Assembly: GCA_966250015.1 (NCBI GenBank)
Contig: CBINFS010000012.1
Span: 1-64,000 of the forward strand
Direction of reading: 5' to 3'
Length of the DNA stretch: 64,000 bases
DNA from: CBINFS01 sp966250015
GTDB lineage: Bacteria > Bacteroidota > Rhodothermia > Rhodothermales > DASSAV01
Shown here: in pieces, positions 45,173 to 54,444 of the stretch
Layout of the letters: each line of letters begins with the position of its first letter
Position numbering within the stretch: the stretch's first letter is position 1
Translations under genes and position numbers: made by a program
The notes under the pieces: generated by a model
The model's input: only the letters and a program-made list of their open reading frames with translations
Told to the model about the DNA's origin: nothing
Database searches by the model: none

Positions 45173-46168
45173 TCAGGGCACCTCAACCGTATCCAGAATC
45201 TTCTGGACGATCTCCTCGCTGGTGATTTCCTCCGCCTCCGCCTCGAACGTTGGAGCGATCCGGTGGCGCAGGACGTCCATGGCAACCGAACGTACGTCGT
45301 CGGGGGTGATGTAGGCGCGGTGGCGGAGAAAAGCGTGGGCGCGTGCGGCGAGATTCAGGTTGATGCTCGCCCGAGGCGACGCCCCGTACTCGATCAACGA
45401 CTCCAGGGACTGGAGCCGGTACTTCGACGGCTCGCGCGAGGCAACGACCAGGTCGACGATGTATTGCTCAACCCGTTCATCCACGTACAGCTCGTTCAAA
45501 ACGGCGCGAGCCGCCAGGATCTGCTCGGGCTGCACGACGGTCCGGGTCTGCACCCGTTCACCCGTACGGGCCATCCGCCGCATGATTTCGAGCTCTTCCG
45601 TCCTGGAGGGATAATCCACCTTGATCTTCAGCATGAACCGGTCCACCTGCGCCTCGGGGAGCGGGTAGGTGCCCTCCTGTTCGATCGGGTTCTGCGTGGC
45701 AAGAACGAGAAATGGTTCTTCGAGCGGGAAGGTCGTCTCCCCGATGGTGACCTGGCGCTCCTGCATGCTCTCGAGCAGGGCGCTCTGAACCTTTGCGGGT
45801 GAACGGTTGATCTCGTCCGCAAGGATGATGTTGGCGAATATCGGCCCCTTCTTGATCGAGAAGGTCCCTTCCTTCGGATTGAATACCAGGGTCCCGAGCA
45901 GGTCGGCGGGAAGCAGGTCGGGGGTGAACTGGATTCGCTGGAAGCGGGTGCCGATAGCCTGCGCGAGGGAGCTGACGGTAAGGGTTTTGGCCAGCCCCGG
46001 GACGCCTTCGAGCAAGACGTGCCCTCCTGCGAGCAACCCGACGAGCAACCGCTCGATCATGTACTGCTGCCCGACCACCACACGGCCAAGCTCGGCCAGC
46101 AGGTCGTCGAGAAAAGCGCTCTCACGCGCTATACGGTCGTTGATGAGTGCCAGGTCAAATGCGGGCAT
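45173..46168 (-). CDS. MoxR-family AAA+ ATPase
   Basis: Chaperone-like AAA+ ATPase of 331 residues from the MoxR family, whose members help assemble or activate metal-containing or multi-protein complexes and often work with VWA-domain partners. Walker A GVPGLAKT is at 55-62, Walker B ILADEINRSP, sensor 1 ATQNPIEQEGTYPLPEAQ with the conserved RFM after it, and the C-terminal lid GASPRASINLN. The ATG at 46168 (MPAFDLAL) fits the family. No DUF58 or VWA gene is next to it, which is unusual; neighbours are hprK and the galactokinase homologue. Confidence 0.92.
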   Translation of the reverse strand: MPAFDLALINDRIARESAFLDDLLAELGRVVVGQQYMIERLLVGLLAGGHVLLEGVPGLAKTLTVSSLAQAIGTRFQRIQFTPDLLPADLLGTLVFNPKEGTFSIKKGPIFANIILADEINRSPAKVQSALLESMQERQVTIGETTFPLEEPFLVLATQNPIEQEGTYPLPEAQVDRFMLKIKVDYPSRTEELEIMRRMARTGERVQTRTVVQPEQILAARAVLNELYVDERVEQYIVDLVVASREPSKYRLQSLESLIEYGASPRASINLNLAARAHAFLRHRAYITPDDVRSVAMDVLRHRIAPTFEAEAEEITSEEIVQKILDTVEVP

Positions 46169-46228
46169 GGTGTGACTATCAGGATAGATTGAACGCAATA
46201 AATACGAATCGATCGTTCGGTTTGTCGC

Positions 46229-47482
46229 CTACAGCAACATCACGTCGGGGCGGACGTCGAAGCGTTGCTCAAAACTGGACTGTACCGTATCGAGGCACTG
46301 TGGAATGATGAAAGGCTGGCCGGCAATGAGCACACTGCGGCCACGGCCGCTGAGCGATGCACCGTACATACCTTCCAGGCTCATGACCTCAACCTGCTCC
46401 ACAATGAAGTCGGCCTGCTCGTTCGACGCACCGAAATCGTTCCGGCGGGACGCGTGCGACATGAGAAGCAAGGCACCGAACATTTGCCAGTCCTTGTTCC
46501 GAACGGCAAATACCATCTTGTTCACCCGTCTGTTCTCCGTTACCAGATAGCGGACGATCGGGCGGAGCGGTCGAGGCAGAATGCCCAGCGCCCGTTGCAG
46601 CTCGCTGTGGTCGAGATCGCGAAGCGAGGTCATATGCGGATACCCATGCTTTGTCAGGTGGTCGACCGCCTCGTTCGCCTTATCGAGCATTTTGGGGTAG
46701 AACGACAGGGGGCGCCCAACCTCGGAAACCGTGCTCGCAAGCCCCCACCCGAGAACCTCCCGCGTTGGCGCTTCGAGCGGCAGATGCTCGAGGTTCGAAG
46801 CGTCAACGAGCGTGAAGTAGTTCGGCCTGCCCGCATCCGCAGCTACCACGTACCCGATGCTGAACGGTATCTCAAAGGAGTTCGCGATTCCCTCCTGAAC
46901 GTGCTTCAGCAGCGCTGCCGTCTTCACTTTGCTTTCGGTGAGCGCCTGGATGGAACGTGCCACGGCGACGCCGAGGGCCGAAAGGTAGGCTTCGATACAT
47001 GCCGAAGGGACCGAGCTGACCACCGCGATCTCGAACTGCCGGTCTCGGGTGGACAGGCGTCGGACGACCTCCTGCGCCACCCGCGCCCAGAACGGCGCGT
47101 CGCTTTTGACGTCCTTGCCGGGCGCCTCAGTCGAAGCATCGAACACCCACGGCCCACTTCCCGCTTCAAAAACCACTCGAGAAAAACGCGCAGAGGTGTA
47201 CCGGACGGCGACGCCGGTCCCGAAGCGTAGCGGCATGAACAGCGCAAACCCGTCGAAGTAGTGCGTGTGGTCACTCATCAAGCCAGCCGGACCGTACGCG
47301 AAGGAAACTTCGACCGGCGACTCACTTTCTCCATACTTCTCCGTCAGCAAGGCTCGCGCCCTGTCCGTCGTTTCTTCCGGCAGCAGGTATTGTTGTTCCT
47401 GCATTCGGTTCAACGCATCCAGATACGGCTTGATGAAGGGGGGAGCTACCGGACGCCCGGGTCGAATGGGATTGGTAAGCAT
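46229..47482 (-). CDS. Degenerate galactokinase homologue (GHMP kinase family)
   Basis: A 417-residue protein with galactokinase-like layout but altered active-site motifs. YGPAGLMSDHTHYFDG (63-78) stands where galactokinase has PGRVNLIGEHTDYNDG; the substrate-contacting Glu and Asp are Asp71 and His74. The ATP-binding loop is SSVPSACIEAYL (156-167) instead of GLSSSAALE. The stretch SIGYVVAADAG (208-218) aligns where GIMDQ supplies the catalytic Asp, which is missing. Later SHASRRNDFGASNEQAD and SGRGRSVLIAG resemble the C-terminal motifs. Overall fold is probably kept while catalysis is lost; a sugar sensor or scaffold, as in yeast Gal3, is inference. It is upstream of moxR and hprK on the same strand. 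Confidence 0.72.
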   Translation of the reverse strand: MLTNPIRPGRPVAPPFIKPYLDALNRMQEQQYLLPEETTDRARALLTEKYGESESPVEVSFAYGPAGLMSDHTHYFDGFALFMPLRFGTGVAVRYTSARFSRVVFEAGSGPWVFDASTEAPGKDVKSDAPFWARVAQEVVRRLSTRDRQFEIAVVSSVPSACIEAYLSALGVAVARSIQALTESKVKTAALLKHVQEGIANSFEIPFSIGYVVAADAGRPNYFTLVDASNLEHLPLEAPTREVLGWGLASTVSEVGRPLSFYPKMLDKANEAVDHLTKHGYPHMTSLRDLDHSELQRALGILPRPLRPIVRYLVTENRRVNKMVFAVRNKDWQMFGALLLMSHASRRNDFGASNEQADFIVEQVEVMSLEGMYGASLSGRGRSVLIAGQPFIIPQCLDTVQSSFEQRFDVRPDVMLL

Positions 47483-47854
47483 AGAATACGTCTCAGTCGT
47501 CGTGCCCTAACTCTCCGATGTACGACCCGCTTCCGTGGGACCAGCTCCGGGCATTTCGTGCAGGCATTCCTGACGGTAACAATGCGTCCGTTCGATCGTT
47601 TCGGTCCGACGCGACGCATCGATACATATTATCCCTTTCAAGTAGCATGTACTGTGGATTTTCCAGCGATATTTTCCCTCGCGGAACCGGTATTTCGGCA
47701 TACGCTTTAGATTACCGCACGGCTGCCAGCCCGAAGGATTTTCAATCTATGTTGCGCGGGTTTACTTTCGAAACACTTTTTGTCCGTTTGACAGGAATTG
47801 GGTAAAAAACCTGATCAACACCGCCTTTTACGTGCATTTCGCCGGTAAAACTGT
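47483..47854. other. Divergent intergenic region, promoters expected
   Basis: A 372-base gap between two divergent genes. TTGACA occurs at 47788-47793, but no matching -10 element at normal spacing follows. No ORF in it has a recognisable product. Confidence 0.5.
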
Positions 47855-50209
47855 ATGTGGGCTCGTTTCACCGCCTGGATCCTGAACCACCCCGTACCCA
47901 TTCTGCTTTTTGTCGGAATCTCGACACTTTTCCTGGGATACTGGGCGGTGAGAGTCGAAACGGACCACACGGCCGGACAGTTTCTTTCGGCGGATTCGAA
48001 AGAAGTCCAGGATTACAGGCGGGCCGGCAGGGTATTCGGTCAAAGCCAGACCTTCCTTTACCTCGTCTTCGAAGGCTCCGATCCGTTCGACGTCACATTC
48101 TTGCACCGCCTGGATTCCCTCACCCGGAAAATCGCCACGTTCGAGGGAGTAGAAAACGTCCTCAGCCTGACCAATGTACCCTATCTGGTGCGGAGCGGCC
48201 AGTCCATTGAGCCCCAGCCACTTTTTTCGCCGGAGCTCGAACCGGCGGTTATCGCCGAACGTCTCCGCAGCCAGCCCTTCCTCCGTGGCTTGCTGCTGTC
48301 GAATGACGGTAGTACGCCCTTACTGACCGTGCAGATCGATGCCGCGTTCAACGATACACCCGAGCGCGTCGACCTGGTCCGCCGCATACAGCAGGAAGCC
48401 CGAGTTCTGAATGATCGGGTGGCTTTGGCCGGTTATCCGTACCTGAGGACGCAGTATGCTACACGGGTTTCTTTCGAAACGCCCCTTTTTACCCTCCTTG
48501 CGCTGCTCGTTTCCCTCATCATTCTGTATTTCACGTTCAGGGCATGGCGATCGGTCTTCCTTCCGATGTTGATCGTGATACTCGCCATCATCTGGACCGT
48601 GGGCCTGGTTTCGCTTTTCGATCACCGGCTCAACATTGTGACGGCGGTTTTGCCTGCCCTGATCGTCGTCATCGGTATCGCGACGACGATCCACCTCAGC
48701 ACGCGGTATTACGACCAGTACGTACTGCTCGGCGACAGGCGAAAGGCCCTCATTCAAACCGTCCACACGGTAGGCCTGGCCACCTTCCTGACCGCACTGA
48801 CCACGGCGATTGGTTTTGCCGTGCTGGCCCTGTCGGGATCGAGACTGCTCGTCGTTTTCGGCATCTTCGCCGCCGCGGGCATTATGCTGCTCTACGGCCT
48901 TGCCATCACGTTGTTACCGATCGCCTACCTCAAGATCCCCGTAACGAGGCAGAGGACGGCCCTTTCCACCCACGGCTTCTTCTCCGATCTGTTCGACCGT
49001 CTTGCCATCCTGATCAAACGGTATGCCCTTGCCGTCTACGTCGCCACACTGCTGATCGTCATTTCTGGCGTCGTCGGCGTATCCCGGATCTCGTCGGACA
49101 TCTTCGTTTTCTCCGATTTCTACGAGGACGATCCTGTGCGGCAGGAGCTCGCGGTTTTTGAGAAACACTTCGGCGGTGTGCTGCCGATGGAGGTGATCAT
49201 AGAAGCAAAAAAGCCGGGGCAGTTCCGCTCGCTGGGTAATCTGCGCCGGTTGGAAAGCCTTCAAGAGGACCTGGAAGCGTTCGAGCCGGTTGGACGCTCG
49301 CTCACGGCCGTCGACCTGGTCAAATACGCCAATCAGGCGTATTTCGGAGGCAACGCCGCAGCCTTCCGGCTCCCATCAAACTACGAGCTACCCTTCCTGC
49401 AAACGGCGCTGAAATCACTCCTCTCTCAGGAGGGTCACTCCAATATCACGCGGAACATCCCGACCATCGTAGACTCGACGTTTTCGACGACTCGGGTTTT
49501 CCTGGGCGTGAGCGACATCGGAACGACGGCGATGAACGCCCTCGCGGATTCGGCACAGGCCAGAGCGGCCGCCCTGTTCCCCGCGGATCAGTACGAGGTT
49601 TTCGTGACGGGGTCCGCCATCACGTCCACCCGCTCGGGTGAGAATCTGGTCAGCAATCTGATAGGCAGCCTTATCGTTGCCCTGGTGCTCATTTCAGTGA
49701 TCATGGCGCTCATGTTCAAGACGCTCAGGCTGACCGTAATCAGCCTGATCCCCAACGTGATCCCGCTTCTCCTGGTTGGCGCCGTGATGGGTTTTGCCGG
49801 AATCAACCTGAAGCCCTCCACTGCGCTCATCTTCTCCCTGGCTTTCGGCATCGCCGTCGATTCCACGATCCATTTCCTCGCAAAGTACCGGATCTTGAGG
49901 CGTATGGGGATCGAAAACGAAGACGCCATCCGTACGACGCTCAGAGAGACGGGCAAAGCGATGCTCTTCGCTGCGCTCGTTTTGATGGGCGGCTTCCTGG
50001 TGTTCACCCTGTCGAGCTTCGGAGGTACGGCCAACATGGGGATCCTGACGTCGTTCACCCTCGGCGCAGCCCTGGTCTCCAACATCATTCTCCTGCCCGC
50101 CCTCCTCTACCGATACGCTCCGGCCATGAGCGAATATCAGATTACCCCGGACGCTTTAAGCGGTAACGGGATGGAAATGCCGGCTACTACAGGGGAACGC
50201 ACGCTTTAG
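47855..50209 (+). CDS. RND/MMPL superfamily exporter
   Basis: A 784-residue inner-membrane protein of the RND superfamily (hydrophobe exporter, HAE3-like, with a sterol-sensing-domain-like core). One N-terminal segment (about 12-30) is followed by a periplasmic domain, five segments (about 205-365), then segment 7 (about 395-415), a second periplasmic domain and five more (about 585-750). The internal two-fold repeat is clear (for example IVVIGIATTIHLS and IAVDSTIHFLAKYR, which carry the proton-relay-like Asp/His positions). Substrates of this group include lipids, hopanoids and other hydrophobic compounds; none can be named here. It stands alone, convergent with fmt 9 bases away. Confidence 0.9.
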   Translation: MWARFTAWILNHPVPILLFVGISTLFLGYWAVRVETDHTAGQFLSADSKEVQDYRRAGRVFGQSQTFLYLVFEGSDPFDVTFLHRLDSLTRKIATFEGVENVLSLTNVPYLVRSGQSIEPQPLFSPELEPAVIAERLRSQPFLRGLLLSNDGSTPLLTVQIDAAFNDTPERVDLVRRIQQEARVLNDRVALAGYPYLRTQYATRVSFETPLFTLLALLVSLIILYFTFRAWRSVFLPMLIVILAIIWTVGLVSLFDHRLNIVTAVLPALIVVIGIATTIHLSTRYYDQYVLLGDRRKALIQTVHTVGLATFLTALTTAIGFAVLALSGSRLLVVFGIFAAAGIMLLYGLAITLLPIAYLKIPVTRQRTALSTHGFFSDLFDRLAILIKRYALAVYVATLLIVISGVVGVSRISSDIFVFSDFYEDDPVRQELAVFEKHFGGVLPMEVIIEAKKPGQFRSLGNLRRLESLQEDLEAFEPVGRSLTAVDLVKYANQAYFGGNAAAFRLPSNYELPFLQTALKSLLSQEGHSNITRNIPTIVDSTFSTTRVFLGVSDIGTTAMNALADSAQARAAALFPADQYEVFVTGSAITSTRSGENLVSNLIGSLIVALVLISVIMALMFKTLRLTVISLIPNVIPLLLVGAVMGFAGINLKPSTALIFSLAFGIAVDSTIHFLAKYRILRRMGIENEDAIRTTLRETGKAMLFAALVLMGGFLVFTLSSFGGTANMGILTSFTLGAALVSNIILLPALLYRYAPAMSEYQITPDALSGNGMEMPATTGERTL

Positions 50210-50218
50210 GCGGCTCTT

Positions 50219-51136
50219 TTATTCTAGGCGCAGAGCCCCCCATTCGAAACCCCGCAAAAACTCGTCGGCGGGCAACCTCCGCCGGCCTTCCTGCTGAAGC
50301 TCCAGCACTTCGACCGCACCCGTCCCGCACGCTACGACAAGCCGGCCTTCCGTATCGAGAATTTGGCCGGGGTCGCCGGAGCCCTCTACCACGCGCGAGC
50401 GATAAATCTTCAATACCCGGTCCCCACTCGTCGTCCACGCGCCGGGATGAGGAGAAAGGCCGCGAATGTGGTTGTGAACCTCCAGCGAGGGCTTCTGCCA
50501 GGGTATGCGACAGTCCTCCTTGAAGATCTTCGGCGCCGGGCTCGCGAGGCTTTCGTCCTGCGGCGTTGCCACGGCTTTTCCAGCCTCGATGAGCTTCACG
50601 GTCTCCAGCACGACGTCCGCGCCGATCTCCATCATCCGGTCGTGTACCTCACCTGCGGTTTCCTCCGGTCCGATCGGCATGGACCGTTGCAGGATGATGT
50701 TGCCCGTATCGACGTCCTGCTTCAGAAAAAACGTGGTGACGCCCGTCTCGGTCTCTCCCGTCATGATCGCCCGGTTTATCGGAGCCGCGCCCCGGTAGCG
50801 AGGCAGCAACGATCCATGCAGGTTGAAGGCGCCCAGTCGCGCAGCTTCAAAAACTGCCGGAGGCAGTATCCTGAAAGCAACCACGACGATGAGGTCCGGC
50901 TCCAACGAAGCGACCTGTCGCGCAAACTCCGGGTCCTTGACCGATTCCGGCTGCAGAATGAGATCGATTCCGGCCTCCAGCGCTGCCGTTTTTACAGGCG
51001 TCGGGATCACGTTCAGTCCGCGCCCCCTCGGCCGATCAGGACCGGTGACTACGGCTACGGGTTTGTATCCGTTTTCTACGAGCCGCCGGAGCGAAGGAAC
51101 GGCAAACTCCGGCGTACCCATGAAAATGATGCGCAT
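50219..51136 (-). CDS. fmt: Methionyl-tRNA formyltransferase
   Basis: Formylates initiator Met-tRNA using 10-formyl-tetrahydrofolate. The 305-residue protein begins MRIIFMGTPEFAVPSLRRL. The catalytic formyltransferase motif NLHGSLLPRYRGAAPINRAI provides Asn and His, with the Asp in KQDVDTGNII. The C-terminal OB-like domain (about 205-305) contacts tRNA. Length is normal. def, often adjacent, is not next to it here. It follows the MFS gene by 39 bases and is convergent with the RND gene. Confidence 0.95.
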   Translation of the reverse strand: MRIIFMGTPEFAVPSLRRLVENGYKPVAVVTGPDRPRGRGLNVIPTPVKTAALEAGIDLILQPESVKDPEFARQVASLEPDLIVVVAFRILPPAVFEAARLGAFNLHGSLLPRYRGAAPINRAIMTGETETGVTTFFLKQDVDTGNIILQRSMPIGPEETAGEVHDRMMEIGADVVLETVKLIEAGKAVATPQDESLASPAPKIFKEDCRIPWQKPSLEVHNHIRGLSPHPGAWTTSGDRVLKIYRSRVVEGSGDPGQILDTEGRLVVACGTGAVEVLELQQEGRRRLPADEFLRGFEWGALRLE

Positions 51137-51175
51137 GGTGACGACTGCTGGTTTTTAATGCGGTTGATCCGGCTC

Positions 51176-52681
51176 CTACTCGTCGTGTGCGGTATGCGTG
51201 TTCCGCAGCAAAAAGGCAATGCCCAATCCGATCAGTGCGGCTCCAAGAGCCCAATACCATCCGTTGACGATCCCTGTACCCAGAGCCTGCCGAACCGTTT
51301 CCTGCACCTCGGCCGGCGCCTCCTGAAGCGCGCGCAGGCTGCTCGTCGAACCCCAGGCCTGAACGTCCAGCCCGGATAGATCGACTTCCGGCCGGACGCC
51401 GAGCAGCCTGGACGCCCTGCCGAGCGTCACGCCGGCAATCGTGATGCCGGTTGCACCGCCCATACTTCGGGTGATCGAAATCAGGCCAGATACCTGCCCC
51501 TGATCCTTGGCCGGCGCCAGCCCGAGCGCCATAAAGCTCAACGGCCCCTGTGAAAGTCCCAGCCCCGCACCTAAAAATACCAGTCCTGCGAGTATTCCCC
51601 AGAGCGAAGAAGCCAACAGGATCATGATCCCGATACCCAGCGCCGTCGACGCCGTGCCCAGAATGACCAGCGGCTTGCCTCCGGTACGGCTCGTATAGAG
51701 CGCTGCAGCCCAGCTGCTCAAGCCGAGGCCAACGGCTGCCGCATTCAGGACGGCGCCGGAACCCAACATGGATGCACCGAACATGACCTGTGCGTACGTC
51801 GGCGCAAACACGACGCTGCTTAAAAGGGCAAATCCAATCAGGAGCGATACCGAGATCAGCGGAGCGATTTCCACAGACGCGATCAGGCGAAAGTCGAGGA
51901 CCGGTTCAGGCTTCTTTCGCTCGATGTACACGAGGGCGGCCAGCCCGCCGATCGTGAGCAAAAACATGCCGCCTATCTCAAGGCTGAAGAACCCTACCTG
52001 ATCCAGCGCACGCAAGCCCTCCACACCCAGCACGAGGCTGCCGAAGGTGAGCGCCACGAGGATAGCCCCCGCCCAGTCGATTCGGTGCTTCTGCACTACC
52101 ACGGGTATCGATATGGGCGCGAGCAGGATGATCCCGAGAAAACCCAGTGGCACGTTGATCCAGAAGATCCAGTGCCAGTTTGCGTGTTGTACGAGGAAGC
52201 CACCCAGGTTTGGGCCGAGCACGCCGCCTGCGGCAAACGTACCCAGGAGGATGCTGAGCGTCTGCCCCCGGAGACGTTCAGGCAACGCTACCCCGACGAT
52301 CGCCTGCGCCACGGGAAACAATCCTCCTCCACCGACCCCCTGCAACGCCCTGGCCCCAACGAGCCAGGCCAGAGAAGGGGACAGGGCGGCTCCGGCGCTT
52401 CCCGCCGCAAACAGCGCCATCGAGATGCGGTAGATCTTTTTGTAGCCCCGTACGTCGGCCAGCTTGCTCATCAGCGGCACCGAAGCCGCATAAAACACGG
52501 CGTAGAGCGAAAATGCCAGCACGACGGCGGACGGCGTCACGCCAAAGCTGTCCCCGATACGCGGCAACGCAGGCGCCAGAATCGTCAGATCGACGGCGCC
52601 CATAAAAACCCCGATTACCAGCGATGCCAGTAATCTCAGATCAACTCCCTTGACGGAATACCGAGGCCGCGCCTGGTGCAT
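51176..52681 (-). CDS. MFS exporter, DHA2 (EmrB/QacA) type
   Basis: A 501-residue proton-driven exporter with about 14 membrane segments, the mark of the DHA2 family of drug and metabolite pumps. The family features MGAVDLTILAPALPRI in the first segment (motif D1), KLADVRGYKKIY (motif A, loop 2-3) and GGLFPVAQAIVG are present. Near the end there is an unusually long periplasmic insertion with DLSGLDVQAWG. I chose the ATG at 52681 because the first membrane segment starts about 20 residues later; the in-frame extension to 52930 is non-family. Substrate not predictable. No EmrA partner is present. Confidence 0.9.
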   Translation of the reverse strand: MHQARPRYSVKGVDLRLLASLVIGVFMGAVDLTILAPALPRIGDSFGVTPSAVVLAFSLYAVFYAASVPLMSKLADVRGYKKIYRISMALFAAGSAGAALSPSLAWLVGARALQGVGGGGLFPVAQAIVGVALPERLRGQTLSILLGTFAAGGVLGPNLGGFLVQHANWHWIFWINVPLGFLGIILLAPISIPVVVQKHRIDWAGAILVALTFGSLVLGVEGLRALDQVGFFSLEIGGMFLLTIGGLAALVYIERKKPEPVLDFRLIASVEIAPLISVSLLIGFALLSSVVFAPTYAQVMFGASMLGSGAVLNAAAVGLGLSSWAAALYTSRTGGKPLVILGTASTALGIGIMILLASSLWGILAGLVFLGAGLGLSQGPLSFMALGLAPAKDQGQVSGLISITRSMGGATGITIAGVTLGRASRLLGVRPEVDLSGLDVQAWGSTSSLRALQEAPAEVQETVRQALGTGIVNGWYWALGAALIGLGIAFLLRNTHTAHDE

Positions 52682-52794
52682 ACACGTTCTGTACTTGTCA
52701 TCCCCGTTCGGAATTGCGCAATCGCACCGGCCGGAAAATGGAATACGTGACGAGAGGCATAAAGATACGACTCGACGTGCCGCGCGCGCACTCA

Positions 52795-52827
52795 TAAAAA
52801 AGCGGTGATCCTCGATAGGACCACCGC
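52795..52827 (-). terminator. Rho-independent terminator after the GWxTD gene
   Basis: On the minus strand a stem GCGGTGGTCC/GGATCACCGC (one mismatch, four-base loop; plus-strand bases 52802-52827) is followed by TTTTTTAT. It lies 23 bases after the stop codon at 52851 and insulates the MFS gene. Confidence 0.9.
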
Positions 52828-52850
52828 CAGGGTATCGGCTAAAGAATGGA

Positions 52851-54203
52851 TCAGCGTATGTACGTTTTCTCGTCCCAGATCGGCAGAAGCAGCTCAAAGT
52901 CTCCCCTGCCCGTCCGGTCGATGAAGACAAACCGTCGGCCTATTCTCCGGTAATACCAAATCTCGTACGATTTGTTGTCCGCACTTTGCGTGTTCTGTTC
53001 GATCTGATCGGGCTCACCGAACAGAATGGAGACGTGGCCGCGATCGGTTTTCCACCCCTCGGAGATGTTGCTGAAGGCGTTGTTGGCATACGAGATGCGG
53101 AAGTAGTACTCCTCCATCCGCTCGTTACGTTCGGTGCCCGGCGTGGGATCACGCTTCGCCCAGAATTCGCGGAAACGGGCGAGACGTTCCTCCTTCGTTT
53201 TGCCCGAGCTCATGTACCGGAGGTCCTTCTCCTTGGCGATGTACTTGAGCTGGGCGATCGCGGCGTCGATATCCTGTACGTACCGATCGAGGCCGTTCCA
53301 TTCGACCGTAAACACCTTTTCCGCGAAGTCCAGCAGCTCGCCGGATTCGCTTTCCACCCTGACCCTGACCCTGTAATCACCGGCCTTCATGTCGGTGGTG
53401 GGGATCTCCACGACCGCCTGATTGCGCCCTGCCTTCAAGGGTGTTGCCTCTACTTTGGTGTACGTGATCTCACCGGCTTCCTCGTCGTCCTTGTCACCCA
53501 GCCCGAAGAGCGACCGCATCGAGATCAGTCCTCCACGCTGCGAGAGCTTGATGACTTCACGGATCAGGCGTACACGCTGCGGAGCCGTGGCGTACAGCTC
53601 GTAAAAGACCCGAAAGGCTTCCTGGTCGGTACCGACCGTGTTCGCCACGTTGGGCGTGATTGCATTCTTCGCCTCGTCGAACGAATCAAGCAGGATGAGG
53701 TCGCTGACGGCTACCAACTTAACCAGGTCTCGAGCGAGGACGGGCCGGCTTTGTTCGAACACCTGCCCCGTCGCCCGGTCCTCGATGCGAAGCTCGAGCA
53801 GATACCTTCCGGGTTCCACCTCGAGTGAATGCATCGCCCGGTCGTAGGTATTGCCTGATCGGGTCAGATCGAAGGCCGGCGCGGTCACACTGCGACGCCA
53901 GGAGCGAGTCTGCACCAGATCCTGCCGCCGGTCTCTTTCACTGAGCCGGTAAAGAGAAGCAGAGAGGTCGTAATTGGCCGAAAAGTACTCACCCGCATTG
54001 ACGAATTGCAGGTGCGAGAAAGGAATACTGGTATAGATGTCGAGGCGCGTCGTTCCCTCCGATCCTTCAGCAAGTGCGCTGACTACGTCGAATTCAAACT
54101 CGGGAACGGTAGCTTGCCCCATTGCAGGTCTGGCTGCAACGAGCAAACTAGCGACGAGGCACGTAAGTAGTGTGGCGCCTATTAATTTGCAACAGTTCGC
54201 CAT
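52851..54203 (-). CDS. Secreted GWxTD-domain protein
   Basis: A 450-residue exported protein with the GWxTD domain, found chiefly in Bacteroidota and relatives. A signal peptide (core GATLLTCLVASLLVAA) ends near MGQA. The middle (about 30-290) is beta-rich, with a possible immunoglobulin-like stretch at about 230-300. The C-terminal GWxTD domain has FWAKRDPTPGTERNE, EGWKTDRGHVSILFGEPDQI and YEIWYYRRIGRRFVFID. Function is unknown; the arrangement suggests a surface or periplasmic structural role. The ATG at 54203 is chosen because GGAAAGGGG precedes it at good spacing; a longer in-frame ORF to 54293 is unlikely. Confidence 0.88.
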   Translation of the reverse strand: MANCCKLIGATLLTCLVASLLVAARPAMGQATVPEFEFDVVSALAEGSEGTTRLDIYTSIPFSHLQFVNAGEYFSANYDLSASLYRLSERDRRQDLVQTRSWRRSVTAPAFDLTRSGNTYDRAMHSLEVEPGRYLLELRIEDRATGQVFEQSRPVLARDLVKLVAVSDLILLDSFDEAKNAITPNVANTVGTDQEAFRVFYELYATAPQRVRLIREVIKLSQRGGLISMRSLFGLGDKDDEEAGEITYTKVEATPLKAGRNQAVVEIPTTDMKAGDYRVRVRVESESGELLDFAEKVFTVEWNGLDRYVQDIDAAIAQLKYIAKEKDLRYMSSGKTKEERLARFREFWAKRDPTPGTERNERMEEYYFRISYANNAFSNISEGWKTDRGHVSILFGEPDQIEQNTQSADNKSYEIWYYRRIGRRFVFIDRTGRGDFELLLPIWDEKTYIR

Positions 54204-54444
54204 GTACATCCCCTTTCCAGGAGGAGCGTTCCCCCGCGCATCCCGCCATCGCCGGTCGTATCCGGAGATCGGATGAACGAGTCTACGGAGCATAACCTCA
54301 CGTAGAAAAAAGCAACCTTACGAGACACCCGGTACGCGTCACGTTCCAGTATCGCAAACCCGCACAGCTAAATCCATGCAGATCGTACGGATGGTCAAAA
54401 ACGTAACCTGAACGGTACCTGGGCCGGATTGAACGGAAACCGGC

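Noticed and set aside
46265..47230. A 321-codon plus-strand ORF opposite the galactokinase homologue
   Set aside because: Considered because the galactokinase homologue is degenerate, but the minus frame has clear GHMP-like order and this one does not.
47788..47793. A TTGACA promoter element before the RND exporter gene
   Set aside because: No -10 element at suitable spacing, and Bacteroidota-type promoters use other boxes.
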